NCBI GenBank assembly: GCA_030527925.1
Contig: JAUMZW010000002.1
Location: 62,001-126,000, forward strand
DNA length: 64,000 nt
Direction: 5' to 3'
From: Streptococcus sp.
Lineage (GTDB): Bacteria > Bacillota > Bacilli > Lactobacillales > Streptococcaceae
Positions 49,512 through 59,600 of this stretch are shown here, one piece after another. How positions within the stretch are numbered: position 1 is the first letter of the stretch; every line of letters starts with the position of its first letter. The position numbers and the translations under genes are program-made. Below the pieces are notes generated by a model. That model was not told where the DNA came from, did no database searches, and worked only from the letters and a program-made list of their open reading frames with translations.

Positions 49512-51488
49512 TTAACCAGTATATCTAAAAATATAATTTCCGTCTTTTCCTTGATAAACTTTTTTAAATTTATCAGTAAAGATAGTATCTAAAGGTCTTG
49601 TGGTAAGAATATATTCCACTTTTAATTCTTTAAGTTTTTCAATATTTAAATCAATTTCAATGGAATCCGGTGCTAATAATGACATATGCGTTTTTTGAGA
49701 CACTATATTATAATGAAGATGAGAATACCTATTCCAAATTGATTCAAATGAATGTTTTTGATCAATTTTAGACATCAACATTGTATCAGGATAAAACCTC
49801 ACACCATCAATAGTCTCTACATCAAACATTGCTAAATAGTTGTATAAGTTTGTTTCATCAGACATCCATACTGCTGATGGAGATTTTTTTGATATCTTCT
49901 CGATTTTATGAGATAAACTGCTATTTTCTATAATTCCTATTCCTTTAACTAATGGATTTACTGTAACACCACTAAAAAATGTAAAACCAATAATAATACA
50001 ATAAAACGGAACAAATTTTTTGAAGAATAGAAATAACATCGATAAAGCATATATACCTAATATAAAGATTAAAAATTTCAAACCAGTATAGTCATCATAA
50101 AAAGAATCTGTAAAAATACGATATGACAGATACAAAACTGGTAGAAACGAGAGAATAGATAGATATAATCGATTGTAATTCTTTTCTCTTAAATAATTAA
50201 TAAACCAAACAGATGTAAACACTGCAAATACTGACATCGCTTGCCATGCCCTAGATGATGTCACATAACTCAATAAACTAACTTTAGACAACAGCGTGGG
50301 GATTCCTACAATTGCATAGAAAAACAATAATAAGGTTGATATTATCAATAACATTCCTATTTTTTGTTCCTTCAAATCTTTTTTAACCCATAAAAACGGA
50401 AGCGTTACTAAAACAATATAAAAATAATGAATTGAACTAGATAATTCTACTTGATTAGCATAACTAGGTATCCTATAAGGTAACATAATGTTCAATAAGA
50501 AATCACTTACCTGTTTCCACTCAATCTCTCCTCCATGGGATATGCGATGCCCTGGATAAACAGTAGATAATGATAATTGTATGGCATCTAAACTATGATA
50601 GACTGTCAAACCAATTATAGAAAAACTGATTATAACTGTTAACGCTATAATATAAAAATCTTGTTTTTTTACACGATGTTTTTTGATAGCTTCAAATAAC
50701 ATTAAAAAGGTATATCCTACAATAAAATAAAAGAACGGAACTTGAAAAGCAGGATAAATAACTAATGTAAATCCAATTAGACCGATTCCAACTAGAATAG
50801 ACAAAAAGATTTTAGAAATAAGCTTCTTAGCATTGAAATAGTGATATACACCAACTAGAATCAATAGTGTAAAATAAACAACATCTCCTAAATGTTGCAT
50901 AAACCACCATTGAATAGCCGGAGTAAAAACAATCCAAAATGCAGAAACTAACGATAGTGATTTATTTTTATTAGTTAAAATAATACAAAATTCAAATGCT
51001 AGCAAAAGCATTGTGATAATCTTAAATGACCAATACCATGATATTGCTTTAGCTGGACCTAAAAATAAAAATCCCCAGTTAAACGGTTTTCCAATAATCG
51101 AGATATCTTTTACAGGGGAATTATAAGCAACTACCATATTTTGCCCAGATTCACCATATAATTCATTGGTTAATGCTAAACCAGAGCTTGACTGTGAAAT
51201 GTAAAATGGTGTTTGAACATTCCACTCGTCTGACCTTATTTCACGAGGTATTCCCCATAAAACATCTTTATTAATTCCGGTTTTCAACCAAGGTTCAAGA
51301 AGATTTTTCCCTTGAAAATCCTGAATTCCCTTATAACTTAGAACTTCGTGACTAGTAGTTTCTTTTAAACCAAAATTAATCCAATTTGAAATTGAACTAC
51401 CATTTAATTCCAATCCAACTGAAATAACAAAGCAAATGATAGCAATTAAAAAACGTTGTTTAATAATTAAATTAAAGTACTTTTTCAT
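49512..51488 (-). CDS. Multi-spanning GT-C-type glycosyltransferase-like membrane protein
   Basis: A 658-residue protein with about 12-13 hydrophobic helices. A first extracellular loop (about 30-130) contains WGIPREIRSDEWNVQTPFYI with acidic residues after the first helix, typical of GT-C catalytic loops. The C-terminal 120 residues are soluble. By analogy with SccM/GacL, such proteins move a sugar from a polyprenyl-phosphate donor onto the rhamnan outside the membrane. It sits between two polyprenyl-phosphate GT2 genes. A YfhO-like role in teichoic-acid glycosylation is an alternative. Confidence 0.7.
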   Translation of the reverse strand: MKKYFNLIIKQRFLIAIICFVISVGLELNGSSISNWINFGLKETTSHEVLSYKGIQDFQGKNLLEPWLKTGINKDVLWGIPREIRSDEWNVQTPFYISQSSSGLALTNELYGESGQNMVVAYNSPVKDISIIGKPFNWGFLFLGPAKAISWYWSFKIITMLLLAFEFCIILTNKNKSLSLVSAFWIVFTPAIQWWFMQHLGDVVYFTLLILVGVYHYFNAKKLISKIFLSILVGIGLIGFTLVIYPAFQVPFFYFIVGYTFLMLFEAIKKHRVKKQDFYIIALTVIISFSIIGLTVYHSLDAIQLSLSTVYPGHRISHGGEIEWKQVSDFLLNIMLPYRIPSYANQVELSSSIHYFYIVLVTLPFLWVKKDLKEQKIGMLLIISTLLLFFYAIVGIPTLLSKVSLLSYVTSSRAWQAMSVFAVFTSVWFINYLREKNYNRLYLSILSFLPVLYLSYRIFTDSFYDDYTGLKFLIFILGIYALSMLFLFFKKFVPFYCIIIGFTFFSGVTVNPLVKGIGIIENSSLSHKIEKISKKSPSAVWMSDETNLYNYLAMFDVETIDGVRFYPDTMLMSKIDQKHSFESIWNRYSHLHYNIVSQKTHMSLLAPDSIEIDLNIEKLKELKVEYILTTRPLDTIFTDKFKKVYQGKDGNYIFRYTG

Positions 51489-52419
51489 CTCTTACTTGTC
51501 TATAATAATCATAAATCTTCAACTCATAGTTCATACGATTTTGTCTAACCACAGTATCTAATATTAGGCCAGAAATAAAGAATAAACTAGATAATATCAC
51601 AAAGCCAGTTGCTAAAACTGCTGATGGCAATTTATCAATCATGCCTGTTTGAGCAAATTCATTTATAACAGGAAATCCAACCAATAAGCCTAATACTAAT
51701 AAAACACTAGAAACAATGCTAAAAAATTGTAAAGGTTTATAATCCTTGAAAAGACTAAAAATCATTTTTAAAACTTTAATACCATCAGAAAAAGTATTTA
51801 ACTTAGACTCACTTCCCTCTGGTCTATCTTTATACGTTATAGGAACTTCTACCAATTTAAAACGTTTATCCATTGCATGAATTGAGAGTTCTGTTTCAAT
51901 CTCAAATCCTGGAGATAAAACCGCAAAAGTTTTAACGAATAAGCGATTGAAACCACGATAACCTGTCATGATGTCATTATAATTTCCTTTATAAAGATGA
52001 TTAATCAAATTCCTAACAAGATTATTTCCAAAATCATGAAAACCACGTTTATTTTCTTTTGAATATGTTCCATTAGAAAGTCTATCTCCAATTGTCATAT
52101 CAGCTCGACCTTGACGCAGTGGCTGCAATAGTTTATCGACTTCACTTGCTGGATAAGTATCATCTGCATCCACCATAATATAATAATCTGCATCTATTTC
52201 TCGAAACATTGACCTAACAACATTTCCCTTACCCTGTCTAGGTTCAAAAGTCACATAAGCACCTGCGTCTGTGGCTAATTGATTAGTCTTATCCTTAGAA
52301 TTATTATCATAAACATAGATATCTGCTTCTGGAAGATACTGTTGAAAATCTTTAATAACTTTAGTAATCGTTACTTCCTCATTGTAGGCTGGAATTAAAA
52401 CAGCAATTTTTTCGTTCAT
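51472..52419 (-). CDS. Polyprenyl-phosphate glycosyltransferase (GT2, DPM1-like)
   Basis: A 315-residue GT2 protein. Catalytic motifs: VLIPAYNEEVTITK, VYDNNSKDKT, MVDADDTYPASEV (about 92-104) and MTGYRGFNR. Two C-terminal helices (about 230-252 and 265-288) anchor it. It overlaps the GT-C gene by 17 nt. It may produce a second lipid-linked sugar, so the polysaccharide could carry two side-chain residues or a disaccharide. Substrate unknown. Confidence 0.8.
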   Translation of the reverse strand: MNEKIAVLIPAYNEEVTITKVIKDFQQYLPEADIYVYDNNSKDKTNQLATDAGAYVTFEPRQGKGNVVRSMFREIDADYYIMVDADDTYPASEVDKLLQPLRQGRADMTIGDRLSNGTYSKENKRGFHDFGNNLVRNLINHLYKGNYNDIMTGYRGFNRLFVKTFAVLSPGFEIETELSIHAMDKRFKLVEVPITYKDRPEGSESKLNTFSDGIKVLKMIFSLFKDYKPLQFFSIVSSVLLVLGLLVGFPVINEFAQTGMIDKLPSAVLATGFVILSSLFFISGLILDTVVRQNRMNYELKIYDYYRQVRDEKVL

Positions 52420-52429
52420 ATCATTTCCT

Positions 52430-54898
52430 TTAATCTAATAGTTTAAAAAATGTTGGATTTTCTTTTAAAAATCCATCTCCATTACTGATATCATACTGTA
52501 TCAGTTTCAAATCTTCTGCAATCTGCTCTTGATTTTTATCGAAATCAGATTTATCAACACTGGCATTATCTAGTACGTCTGTTAATAATGCATAGTACGG
52601 AGATACTTTTAAATGCTGATGTGCAAATAAAGTTGCAATAAAATCACTAGAATTAACAAGCGGATAATTTAGTTTATTATCTTGCTTATTATTCCAAATA
52701 AAATAATCTGTTAAGTATTGGCTTTCAGGATTTTCTTTAAATACTTTTTTAGGATAGATGCCAGGTAGATGATCTCCATAGAATACTACTGTAACACTCT
52801 TATCTATATTTGAAAGTCCCTCTAAGAAATGCTGGGTAGCGACATCTGTATGTTGTAATAATTTGCTATAATTTGTCAGTTGGTCATTCTCATCCTTATT
52901 TAATTGCTTATTATCCACTGTTAATTCTTCAGGATTAGCCTCGCTCCATGGTACATGGTTTTGCATTGTGATAACTGAGAAAAACTGACTCTCTTCATTA
53001 TTAGCCAAATCCAATACCTTTTGATAAACAGATTCATCACTAACACTAACACCTTCATAAGCCATATCCTTTAGAATATCCTGAGAATCTGTTAAAAAAT
53101 AACGATGGTTAAAACCTAAGGTTCCATAAATATTATTACGATTATAGTTATTTCCTCCAGAAGGATGAACAACATAGCGATTCGAAGACTTGAATTGATC
53201 ACTAATAACAGGGTGTACTTTCATTTTTGGAAAAACTTCTGAATATAAAACAGATACGGTATCTGAATAATTGTAAAACGGTAAGCCTGTTAAGGTTTGA
53301 AACTCCATATTGGCTGTTCCACCACCATAACCGTCCGAGTGCATTAAACCACTTGTTGTTTCTGATTTTATACTATCAATATAAGTTAGTGGATTTTGAG
53401 ATAACTCGGTTCCTGCAACACGATTCGGATTAGATAAGCTCTCACTCAAAACATAGACGACGGTTTCATTTCGAATATCATTTTCTCGTGTCATATTAAT
53501 CTCTTGAGCTCTCTTAGTGTATTTTTTCACTAAAGCTTCTATTTTAGCCTGACTATAATCTTTAGGTTGGGACATCATATCACTAGTTAGCTGCTGCATC
53601 CAAACAAATGCTACCGAACGGTATGCTGCATTTGTGTAAAAACCCATCCAGTTTATGTTTCTAAAATTATTTAATTTTGATATCACTGGGATACCTGAGA
53701 GAATCTCTCCTTTTTTATTATGATGTTTAAAGACCTGAAAAGTTCCTGTAAACAAAACAGCTATAATAGAGAAATAAACCAGACGTTTCTTTAAAGAAAG
53801 TTTCAATTTATCACTTGGTAAGAAAAATAGGTTGGCATAAATCAAACAAACAACTATCAATAAAAGTATTAGAAAAGCCACTACTGTCTCTCTATCTAGA
53901 AAACCCAATAATATTTTAGATTCTTGTAACCATGTAAAATCAGTTACCAAAATAGGTTCTTCTCTAAAACGCTGCTTCATCAAATTGGCAACTGCCAAAC
54001 CTGAACTTAAAAGAATAATGAGAAATGTTGGTAATACAACATGATTTACAAGTAAATACATCGTTAAAAAGATGAGACACAAAAAGGTAATCTGAAATAT
54101 ATTCGCTCCTGGAAAATTAAAATATCCTAAAAGATCTCCCTCAACTCTAACACCTAACTGAAACCACCAATTATAAATAAATGCTAGCAGTAAACTTAAA
54201 GTAATAGCAGTTGGAAAACCAAAATGCCATTTTGAAAATTCTAAGCCACTCTTTAATGCTAAATGAGTCATATTAAATACAACTAGATAGGCTAAAATAG
54301 TTTCTCCAATAATATAACTTAAAAATGGATAGACATAAGATAACTGATGAAAATCTCCTAAACCATGCTGCAAAGATGCTAAAAAATTGTGGTCAGTAAG
54401 GAAAAATAAGGTTAAAAAACCTGCAAATAATTTCAAGTCAAGATTCTTTCTTCCTAGCGAAATATCTCGTTGTTTTTTTCTAATTTGATTATCAAATCTC
54501 TTCTTTAGAAAGGCTATAATTACAATTAAAAATATGGAGAATAGTGTATTAACTTGAAAAAAGCCATTTTTTAAAATTGCCCAAACTGCAAACTTAGAAT
54601 TGTTAAGATTAAGTGTAATAGTGATTAGGTAAGATATCACTAGATAAATTAGATATAAAAACGATAAATTAACTAACCATTTAACGGTTAGCTTTTTAGC
54701 AAGACAAAAACCTAATAAACCTGATGATAATATGATTAAGAACATCGATAGCAGAGAAAAGTGGGCTAATTCTTTAAAATGTTTTATTAAAATAAAGCCA
54801 TCTATTCCAATAATAGATAGGACAAGACCTGCGTGTTCCAAAATCATATCCTTAATATTCAAGAGTAATAATTTCTTATTATTGAGATTATTTCCCAT
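52430..54898 (-). CDS. GacH/SccH-like glycerol-phosphate transferase (LtaS superfamily)
   Basis: An 822-residue membrane protein: about eleven helices in the first 400 residues, then an extracellular sulfatase-fold domain. The catalytic Thr appears in DGYGGGTANMEFQTLTG (about 530), with VVYVLSESLSNPN earlier as a metal site and FYGDHLPGIYP (about 705). GacH of group A streptococci and SccH of S. mutans add glycerol phosphate to the wall rhamnan and affect zinc and phospholipase sensitivity. The position after rgpF is the same. It overlaps rgpF by 11 nt. Confidence 0.85.
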   Translation of the reverse strand: MGNNLNNKKLLLLNIKDMILEHAGLVLSIIGIDGFILIKHFKELAHFSLLSMFLIILSSGLLGFCLAKKLTVKWLVNLSFLYLIYLVISYLITITLNLNNSKFAVWAILKNGFFQVNTLFSIFLIVIIAFLKKRFDNQIRKKQRDISLGRKNLDLKLFAGFLTLFFLTDHNFLASLQHGLGDFHQLSYVYPFLSYIIGETILAYLVVFNMTHLALKSGLEFSKWHFGFPTAITLSLLLAFIYNWWFQLGVRVEGDLLGYFNFPGANIFQITFLCLIFLTMYLLVNHVVLPTFLIILLSSGLAVANLMKQRFREEPILVTDFTWLQESKILLGFLDRETVVAFLILLLIVVCLIYANLFFLPSDKLKLSLKKRLVYFSIIAVLFTGTFQVFKHHNKKGEILSGIPVISKLNNFRNINWMGFYTNAAYRSVAFVWMQQLTSDMMSQPKDYSQAKIEALVKKYTKRAQEINMTRENDIRNETVVYVLSESLSNPNRVAGTELSQNPLTYIDSIKSETTSGLMHSDGYGGGTANMEFQTLTGLPFYNYSDTVSVLYSEVFPKMKVHPVISDQFKSSNRYVVHPSGGNNYNRNNIYGTLGFNHRYFLTDSQDILKDMAYEGVSVSDESVYQKVLDLANNEESQFFSVITMQNHVPWSEANPEELTVDNKQLNKDENDQLTNYSKLLQHTDVATQHFLEGLSNIDKSVTVVFYGDHLPGIYPKKVFKENPESQYLTDYFIWNNKQDNKLNYPLVNSSDFIATLFAHQHLKVSPYYALLTDVLDNASVDKSDFDKNQEQIAEDLKLIQYDISNGDGFLKENPTFFKLLD

Positions 54899-56663
54899 TT
54901 TTTACCCTCTCGTGTAAACGTTTAATGATATATTTTATTGCCCTTGCTGGTCCTATAAAAATGTATTTGGCTGCCCCTTTTATACCACCTAAATAAGTAA
55001 AATCTACATAGGTATGTGGGTTAGAATCCCCTCTTTGATTATATTGTTTGTTATCAATAAAAGGTGTCAAAGCAACTTTATTCTGTGAAATTCTAAAATC
55101 ATAATGCTTTGCCCACGCAATGTAAATTAAAATACGTTCTATAGCGTGTAAGATAGAATGTTGTGGCAGTGGTTCTTTTGGAATATCGGCCTCACTAAGA
55201 TTTAAATCAAATAATGGACTTAATGCATCGTATTTAAACCATATAAAGGTTCCATAACTCATGACATAATTTTGAAATTCCATAAAATCAATGGGTTTTG
55301 AGAGATTCATTTTTTCCCATAATTCATTCATAATAGGAGCCATGATATGCTCACTCCAACTCTCAGTAATTTTATTATACCTAAAAAACGATGGAATATC
55401 GGCTATAACAATCCCTTGATTACTTGTTTCAAAATTGGCAATAATAGTATTAGCTGGTCTAATCATCATATCAACTAATTCATTTCGCCATGATTCACCT
55501 GCCCAAAAATCAGCTTCTTTAGATTTTTTAGTATGAAAGTGTCCGATATAATCATACTGAGAAAGTTGCTCTTTCAATTTCAACATTGGTAAAACATCTC
55601 GACCAATATTTCCAGTCACAAGAACATTTGCTTTAAGCTTATTTGCAGTCAGATACTCCTTAATCTGATTTGCTTTCTCATCAGTATCTGTTGTAATAAA
55701 AAGGTCATACTTGAATGTAAAATGACGAAAGGCTTCTACAAAATCCGCAAGTAGATCCACATAAAAAACATGTAGATGAACGGCTACTTTTTTAGCAAAA
55801 TTTTCTGAAAGTACGAGGTCATTCAAATATTTTTGTCCCAAGAGATAGGGTGCATCAGGTAAGGAAATATCAGACATGTGTTCAACAATTAATTCTGATG
55901 GATAATTAGTTGTATTCGCTATTTCTCTAATGAGATAGTGAGAAATTCCTTGATTATGTTCAATAGCCTTTACTTTGATAAAGGGAACTTGGTGTTTTAA
56001 TATTTGGGTTGGATTATAAAATGAAAAATCTGGATGTAGCATTTGACTTATATCTTCATTTTTAGTATCAAATACAACACCGTAACGTAAGCCTACATCT
56101 GTAAATACAGTTGTCACTTTTGTTTCATAATGTTCAATAACATCAGAAACTTTTGTGAAATCCTGAATAGACTGCCAAAATTTTTTAAAATGGTCTGACA
56201 CAATTACATTATGTTTGAACACTAAATAATAACTTTGAATATGCTCAGGAAATCCCTGCGAATGACGTGATTTAGAGGTTTTACGATGATTAGTCATACC
56301 CCAAAAATCAATTTCTTGATTAGATTCAAACCTTGTATAGTAAGCCTCTAAATCCCATAGTGGACCAAAGCAAGTATCATTCATAAATGTTACACTATCA
56401 TACTCTGGTAAAGTATCCCATCCTACATTTAGTAAACCATCTCGCCATGCGGCAAAATCAAATCCAATATTTTGACGTTCCAAAATGGAATCCACAAACT
56501 TATTTTCAGATTTTAATAAATATTTATCATTTTCAGAAAGATAACTGTTACTAATAAAAATAATATTTGAGAATAAAGGTCTTAATTTTTCTAACTGATA
56601 ATATACATGTGTACTGACTCTATTAAATTTATTAAAATGTACGTATAAAAGCAATCGCTTCAT
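54888..56663 (-). CDS. rgpF: Rhamnan synthesis protein F, RgpF/GacG type
   Basis: A 591-residue cytoplasmic glycosyltransferase of the RgpF family, completing the polyrhamnose backbone. The start LLLYVHFNKFNRVS and the segment RQNIGFDFAAWRDGLL with the second half ending VTGNIGRDVLPMLKL identify it. A C-terminal amphipathic region with basic residues may contact the membrane. It overlaps the upstream gene by 4 nt and gacH-like by 11 nt. Confidence 0.9.
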   Translation of the reverse strand: MKRLLLYVHFNKFNRVSTHVYYQLEKLRPLFSNIIFISNSYLSENDKYLLKSENKFVDSILERQNIGFDFAAWRDGLLNVGWDTLPEYDSVTFMNDTCFGPLWDLEAYYTRFESNQEIDFWGMTNHRKTSKSRHSQGFPEHIQSYYLVFKHNVIVSDHFKKFWQSIQDFTKVSDVIEHYETKVTTVFTDVGLRYGVVFDTKNEDISQMLHPDFSFYNPTQILKHQVPFIKVKAIEHNQGISHYLIREIANTTNYPSELIVEHMSDISLPDAPYLLGQKYLNDLVLSENFAKKVAVHLHVFYVDLLADFVEAFRHFTFKYDLFITTDTDEKANQIKEYLTANKLKANVLVTGNIGRDVLPMLKLKEQLSQYDYIGHFHTKKSKEADFWAGESWRNELVDMMIRPANTIIANFETSNQGIVIADIPSFFRYNKITESWSEHIMAPIMNELWEKMNLSKPIDFMEFQNYVMSYGTFIWFKYDALSPLFDLNLSEADIPKEPLPQHSILHAIERILIYIAWAKHYDFRISQNKVALTPFIDNKQYNQRGDSNPHTYVDFTYLGGIKGAAKYIFIGPARAIKYIIKRLHERVKNGK

Positions 56664-58375
56664 CGATTTCTCCTAAAGAAATTAATTATTTTTGAGGTGA
56701 TTTTCCACCGTTTAGAATTTTGTATAACATCAAGAGTTTTCATCAATTGACTATTTTCTTCTTCTAAAACTTTTATTTTTTCAATTTGTTCAAGACTGTT
56801 TGACAATGTGTCTAGTAGCATATGATGTCTAACATCATCTAAAATTTGACTTATCTGATAAGAAAATATAAATTCGGAATCTGAGATTCCTGATATATCA
56901 AAAATCATTTGAGGATCATTTCCTTCGAACAAGTAACTATTTCCATTTTTAAAACCTGTTGAAAAACATGGTACTAACTCTAAGTCATCATATGTTCTAA
57001 GAGATACCTCATGAAATTCGCCTGGTTTTTCTCCAGTATCAATTCTTACCTTTTTAGCCTTTTTAGGAAGACTAAAGATAATTTCCCCACTTAATTCAAG
57101 AGGAAATGTTAAACACTTATCAGGTAAGAACACACTATTTTCTTCTTCTGTATAAAAAATACTAATCTTATCATTTGTAACTGAATTAAACAAGATTTTA
57201 TCCATTGGACTTAAAAAAAGTGATTCAATAGCTAATAAATCAGATGAACTTTGATTATCTAATTGCTCGATTTGATTCACAAACTGCTTGTAGCAATTAG
57301 CTATTGTATATTTTTTCTTGGCCTCTATCTGATTTTCCAAACTGATTTCTTTGTATTTCGAAAAATTATTCACAAGGTGATGAAGTGCATCTACCAAAGC
57401 ATCCAAATCACCTAAATTATACATAATACCTGAATCAAAAATAGAGTGAACTGTTTGATAACCGTCATTATTTGAAACAATAGATGGTACAGCATTTAAG
57501 ATTGATTCTAAGTACACTAAGGAAAATGATTCCGATTTTGAATTGAAAATACAGATGTCATTTTCAGATATCAGATCCCAAGGATTATCTTGAAAACCCA
57601 AAAATAGAACATTCTCTAAGGCAAATTTTTCTATATAATCATCTAAGGTTTGCTTAACAGTATCTTCCCATTCTCCAATGAACAGTAATGGTAAATGTGT
57701 TAGTTGAGATTTAGCATAGGCTTGTAGCAACTCCATTTGATTTTTATTATCGTTGATTCTTCCAATTGATACTAATCTAACCTCATTAGATGATTGTAGC
57801 TCTGTCTCAATCAAACTTGTATATGGAATAAAATCTATCAACCTTGAATTTTCAGGAAAGAGACTAATAAGTTCATTAAAAAGATTCCCTCTTACACAAC
57901 TAATAAGTTTTGAATTATTTGCCATAAAATCTATTTTTTGATGATAGTAAGCAAATTCTTCTCTTGGAAACTCATGAATCATCCATACATGAGAAACATT
58001 TTCACATGCTGCAGCTACAGCCCCCTCAAAAACATTTGCAGTAACACTGACAACAATATCAATCTTTTTTTGTTGAATTAAAGACCTTATTGTCCATATA
58101 TTTTGTCGGTAAAATAGAGAACGTTCTTGTTTTGAACAATGTTTAAATCCCGGTGCTTCCTCCCACCACCAATTCAATGTCTGTAATGGATAAACTTTTA
58201 TACCAAAAGATTCTTGTATTTCAAGATATCTCTGGTATGTTGGATGCTCATTAGAAGGGAACACATTATAAACAATGTAACCTAATTCTACTAGATATTT
58301 CATCAAATTTAATGTAGATTTTTCTGCACCATTATCTAAAGTACCCGTTGGAGAAATAAAAACTATTTTTTTCAT
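56660..58375 (-). CDS. RgpE/GacF-position glycosyltransferase (GT4-like)
   Basis: A 571-residue protein. Residues about 1-370 are a GT4-type GT-B fold, with FISPTGTLDNGAEKSTLNL, LVSIGRINDNKNQ (about 205-217) and a donor-site ESFSLVYLESILNAVPSIVS (about 285-304). The C-terminal part is a separate beta-rich region, then a short coiled coil (about 535-560) and a basic tail. It lies between the rgpD ATPase gene and rgpF, the same slot as S. mutans rgpE and GAS gacF. Whether it adds rhamnose or a side sugar is unclear. Confidence 0.75.
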   Translation of the reverse strand: MKKIVFISPTGTLDNGAEKSTLNLMKYLVELGYIVYNVFPSNEHPTYQRYLEIQESFGIKVYPLQTLNWWWEEAPGFKHCSKQERSLFYRQNIWTIRSLIQQKKIDIVVSVTANVFEGAVAAACENVSHVWMIHEFPREEFAYYHQKIDFMANNSKLISCVRGNLFNELISLFPENSRLIDFIPYTSLIETELQSSNEVRLVSIGRINDNKNQMELLQAYAKSQLTHLPLLFIGEWEDTVKQTLDDYIEKFALENVLFLGFQDNPWDLISENDICIFNSKSESFSLVYLESILNAVPSIVSNNDGYQTVHSIFDSGIMYNLGDLDALVDALHHLVNNFSKYKEISLENQIEAKKKYTIANCYKQFVNQIEQLDNQSSSDLLAIESLFLSPMDKILFNSVTNDKISIFYTEEENSVFLPDKCLTFPLELSGEIIFSLPKKAKKVRIDTGEKPGEFHEVSLRTYDDLELVPCFSTGFKNGNSYLFEGNDPQMIFDISGISDSEFIFSYQISQILDDVRHHMLLDTLSNSLEQIEKIKVLEEENSQLMKTLDVIQNSKRWKITSKIINFFRRNR

Positions 58376-58388
58376 AAATCATCTCCTA

Positions 58389-59600
58389 TTAGTTCTCCCA
58401 TTTACCTGTTCGAACAAGCATCCCCGTAGCTGAATCACGAAGGGACTCATCTTCTAAATCACCTAGTTCTCTTTGAATAAAGACAACTGGCGCCTTAAAG
58501 GATTGCGCAAAAGCCAATACTTGTTTTTTATCATCTCTGACACTTGCTTCCAAACGTAAACGTGCATGATTTAAATAATGGAAATTACAAGTATACCTCA
58601 AACTATAGTGACCCTTTTCCTTAATTTTAACTGGCATAGAATTATCATTGTAATAACCAGCATTACTGTCTACATCGACAAACGACATAGCAATATGAAC
58701 ATCTCTATCTTCCAATAGGTCAAAACTAAATTGAAAAGAAATCTCTTGCTCTGGAATAACTTGTTGTTTGCTGATTAATTCAACTTTAAAATTATCAACA
58801 AGCAACACTTTTTTCTCTTCCTCAGGCTCTTCTGACTTTGGGGATATATTTATCTCTAATACATTATCTAAACTATATTGATTTGCTACATCATCAGGAT
58901 TTCCAATAGACTTAACCAAACCATCTTCAATTAGAACAGCCTTATTACAATATTTTTTTACCGCTCCCATATCATGTGTTACTAATATTGTTGTTTTGCC
59001 TGATGCCTTACGTTCCATGAAGTAATCATTACATTTTCTCTGAAAGGCTTCATCACCAACAGCTAAAACTTCATCCAAAATTAGAATATCACCTTGGGCT
59101 TTAATGGCCACTGAAAAGGCTAGACGTACTTGCATCCCACTTGAGTAGTTCTTCAGTTTTTGATTCATAAATTCACTTAACTCAGCAAATTTAACAATGT
59201 CATCATACATGGCATCAATCTCGGCACGTGTAAAGCCAAGCATGGCTCCATTTAGATATACATTTTCACGTCCTGTCAACTCAGGGTTAAAGCCAACCCC
59301 GAGTTCGATGAACGAAACCATTTTCCCGTCTACAGTCACACTACCATGCTCAGGAGTGTAGATTTGGGATATGATTTTTAACAGGGTAGACTTCCCCGAA
59401 CCATTACGTCCTAGAATCCCATAAAAATCACCTTCTTCAACTTCAAAATCAATATCTCTGAGAACGTATTGTTCTTTATAACCCTTTACTCCTCTAAAGT
59501 AATTCACAATATTCGTTCTTAAACTTTGACTTGCTTCAGTCGGCAACTTGAAATATTTACTAACATGGTCAATTTTAACGACCACTTTTTTTTCTGACAT
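58389..59600 (-). CDS. rgpD: Polysaccharide ABC transporter ATPase, RgpD/GacE
   Basis: A 403-residue ATPase of the Wzt/TagH type. Walker A GILGRNGSGKST (about 63-74), signature NYSSGMQVRLAFSVA (about 151-165), and Walker B ILILDEVLAVGDEAF are clear. The C-terminal domain (about 255-400) is a Wzt-like carbohydrate-recognition module, suggesting that export is coupled to chain features. It works with the RgpC permease to flip the rhamnan-undecaprenyl lipid. Its start overlaps the rgpC stop by 1 nt. Confidence 0.92.
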   Translation of the reverse strand: MSEKKVVVKIDHVSKYFKLPTEASQSLRTNIVNYFRGVKGYKEQYVLRDIDFEVEEGDFYGILGRNGSGKSTLLKIISQIYTPEHGSVTVDGKMVSFIELGVGFNPELTGRENVYLNGAMLGFTRAEIDAMYDDIVKFAELSEFMNQKLKNYSSGMQVRLAFSVAIKAQGDILILDEVLAVGDEAFQRKCNDYFMERKASGKTTILVTHDMGAVKKYCNKAVLIEDGLVKSIGNPDDVANQYSLDNVLEINISPKSEEPEEEKKVLLVDNFKVELISKQQVIPEQEISFQFSFDLLEDRDVHIAMSFVDVDSNAGYYNDNSMPVKIKEKGHYSLRYTCNFHYLNHARLRLEASVRDDKKQVLAFAQSFKAPVVFIQRELGDLEDESLRDSATGMLVRTGKWEN

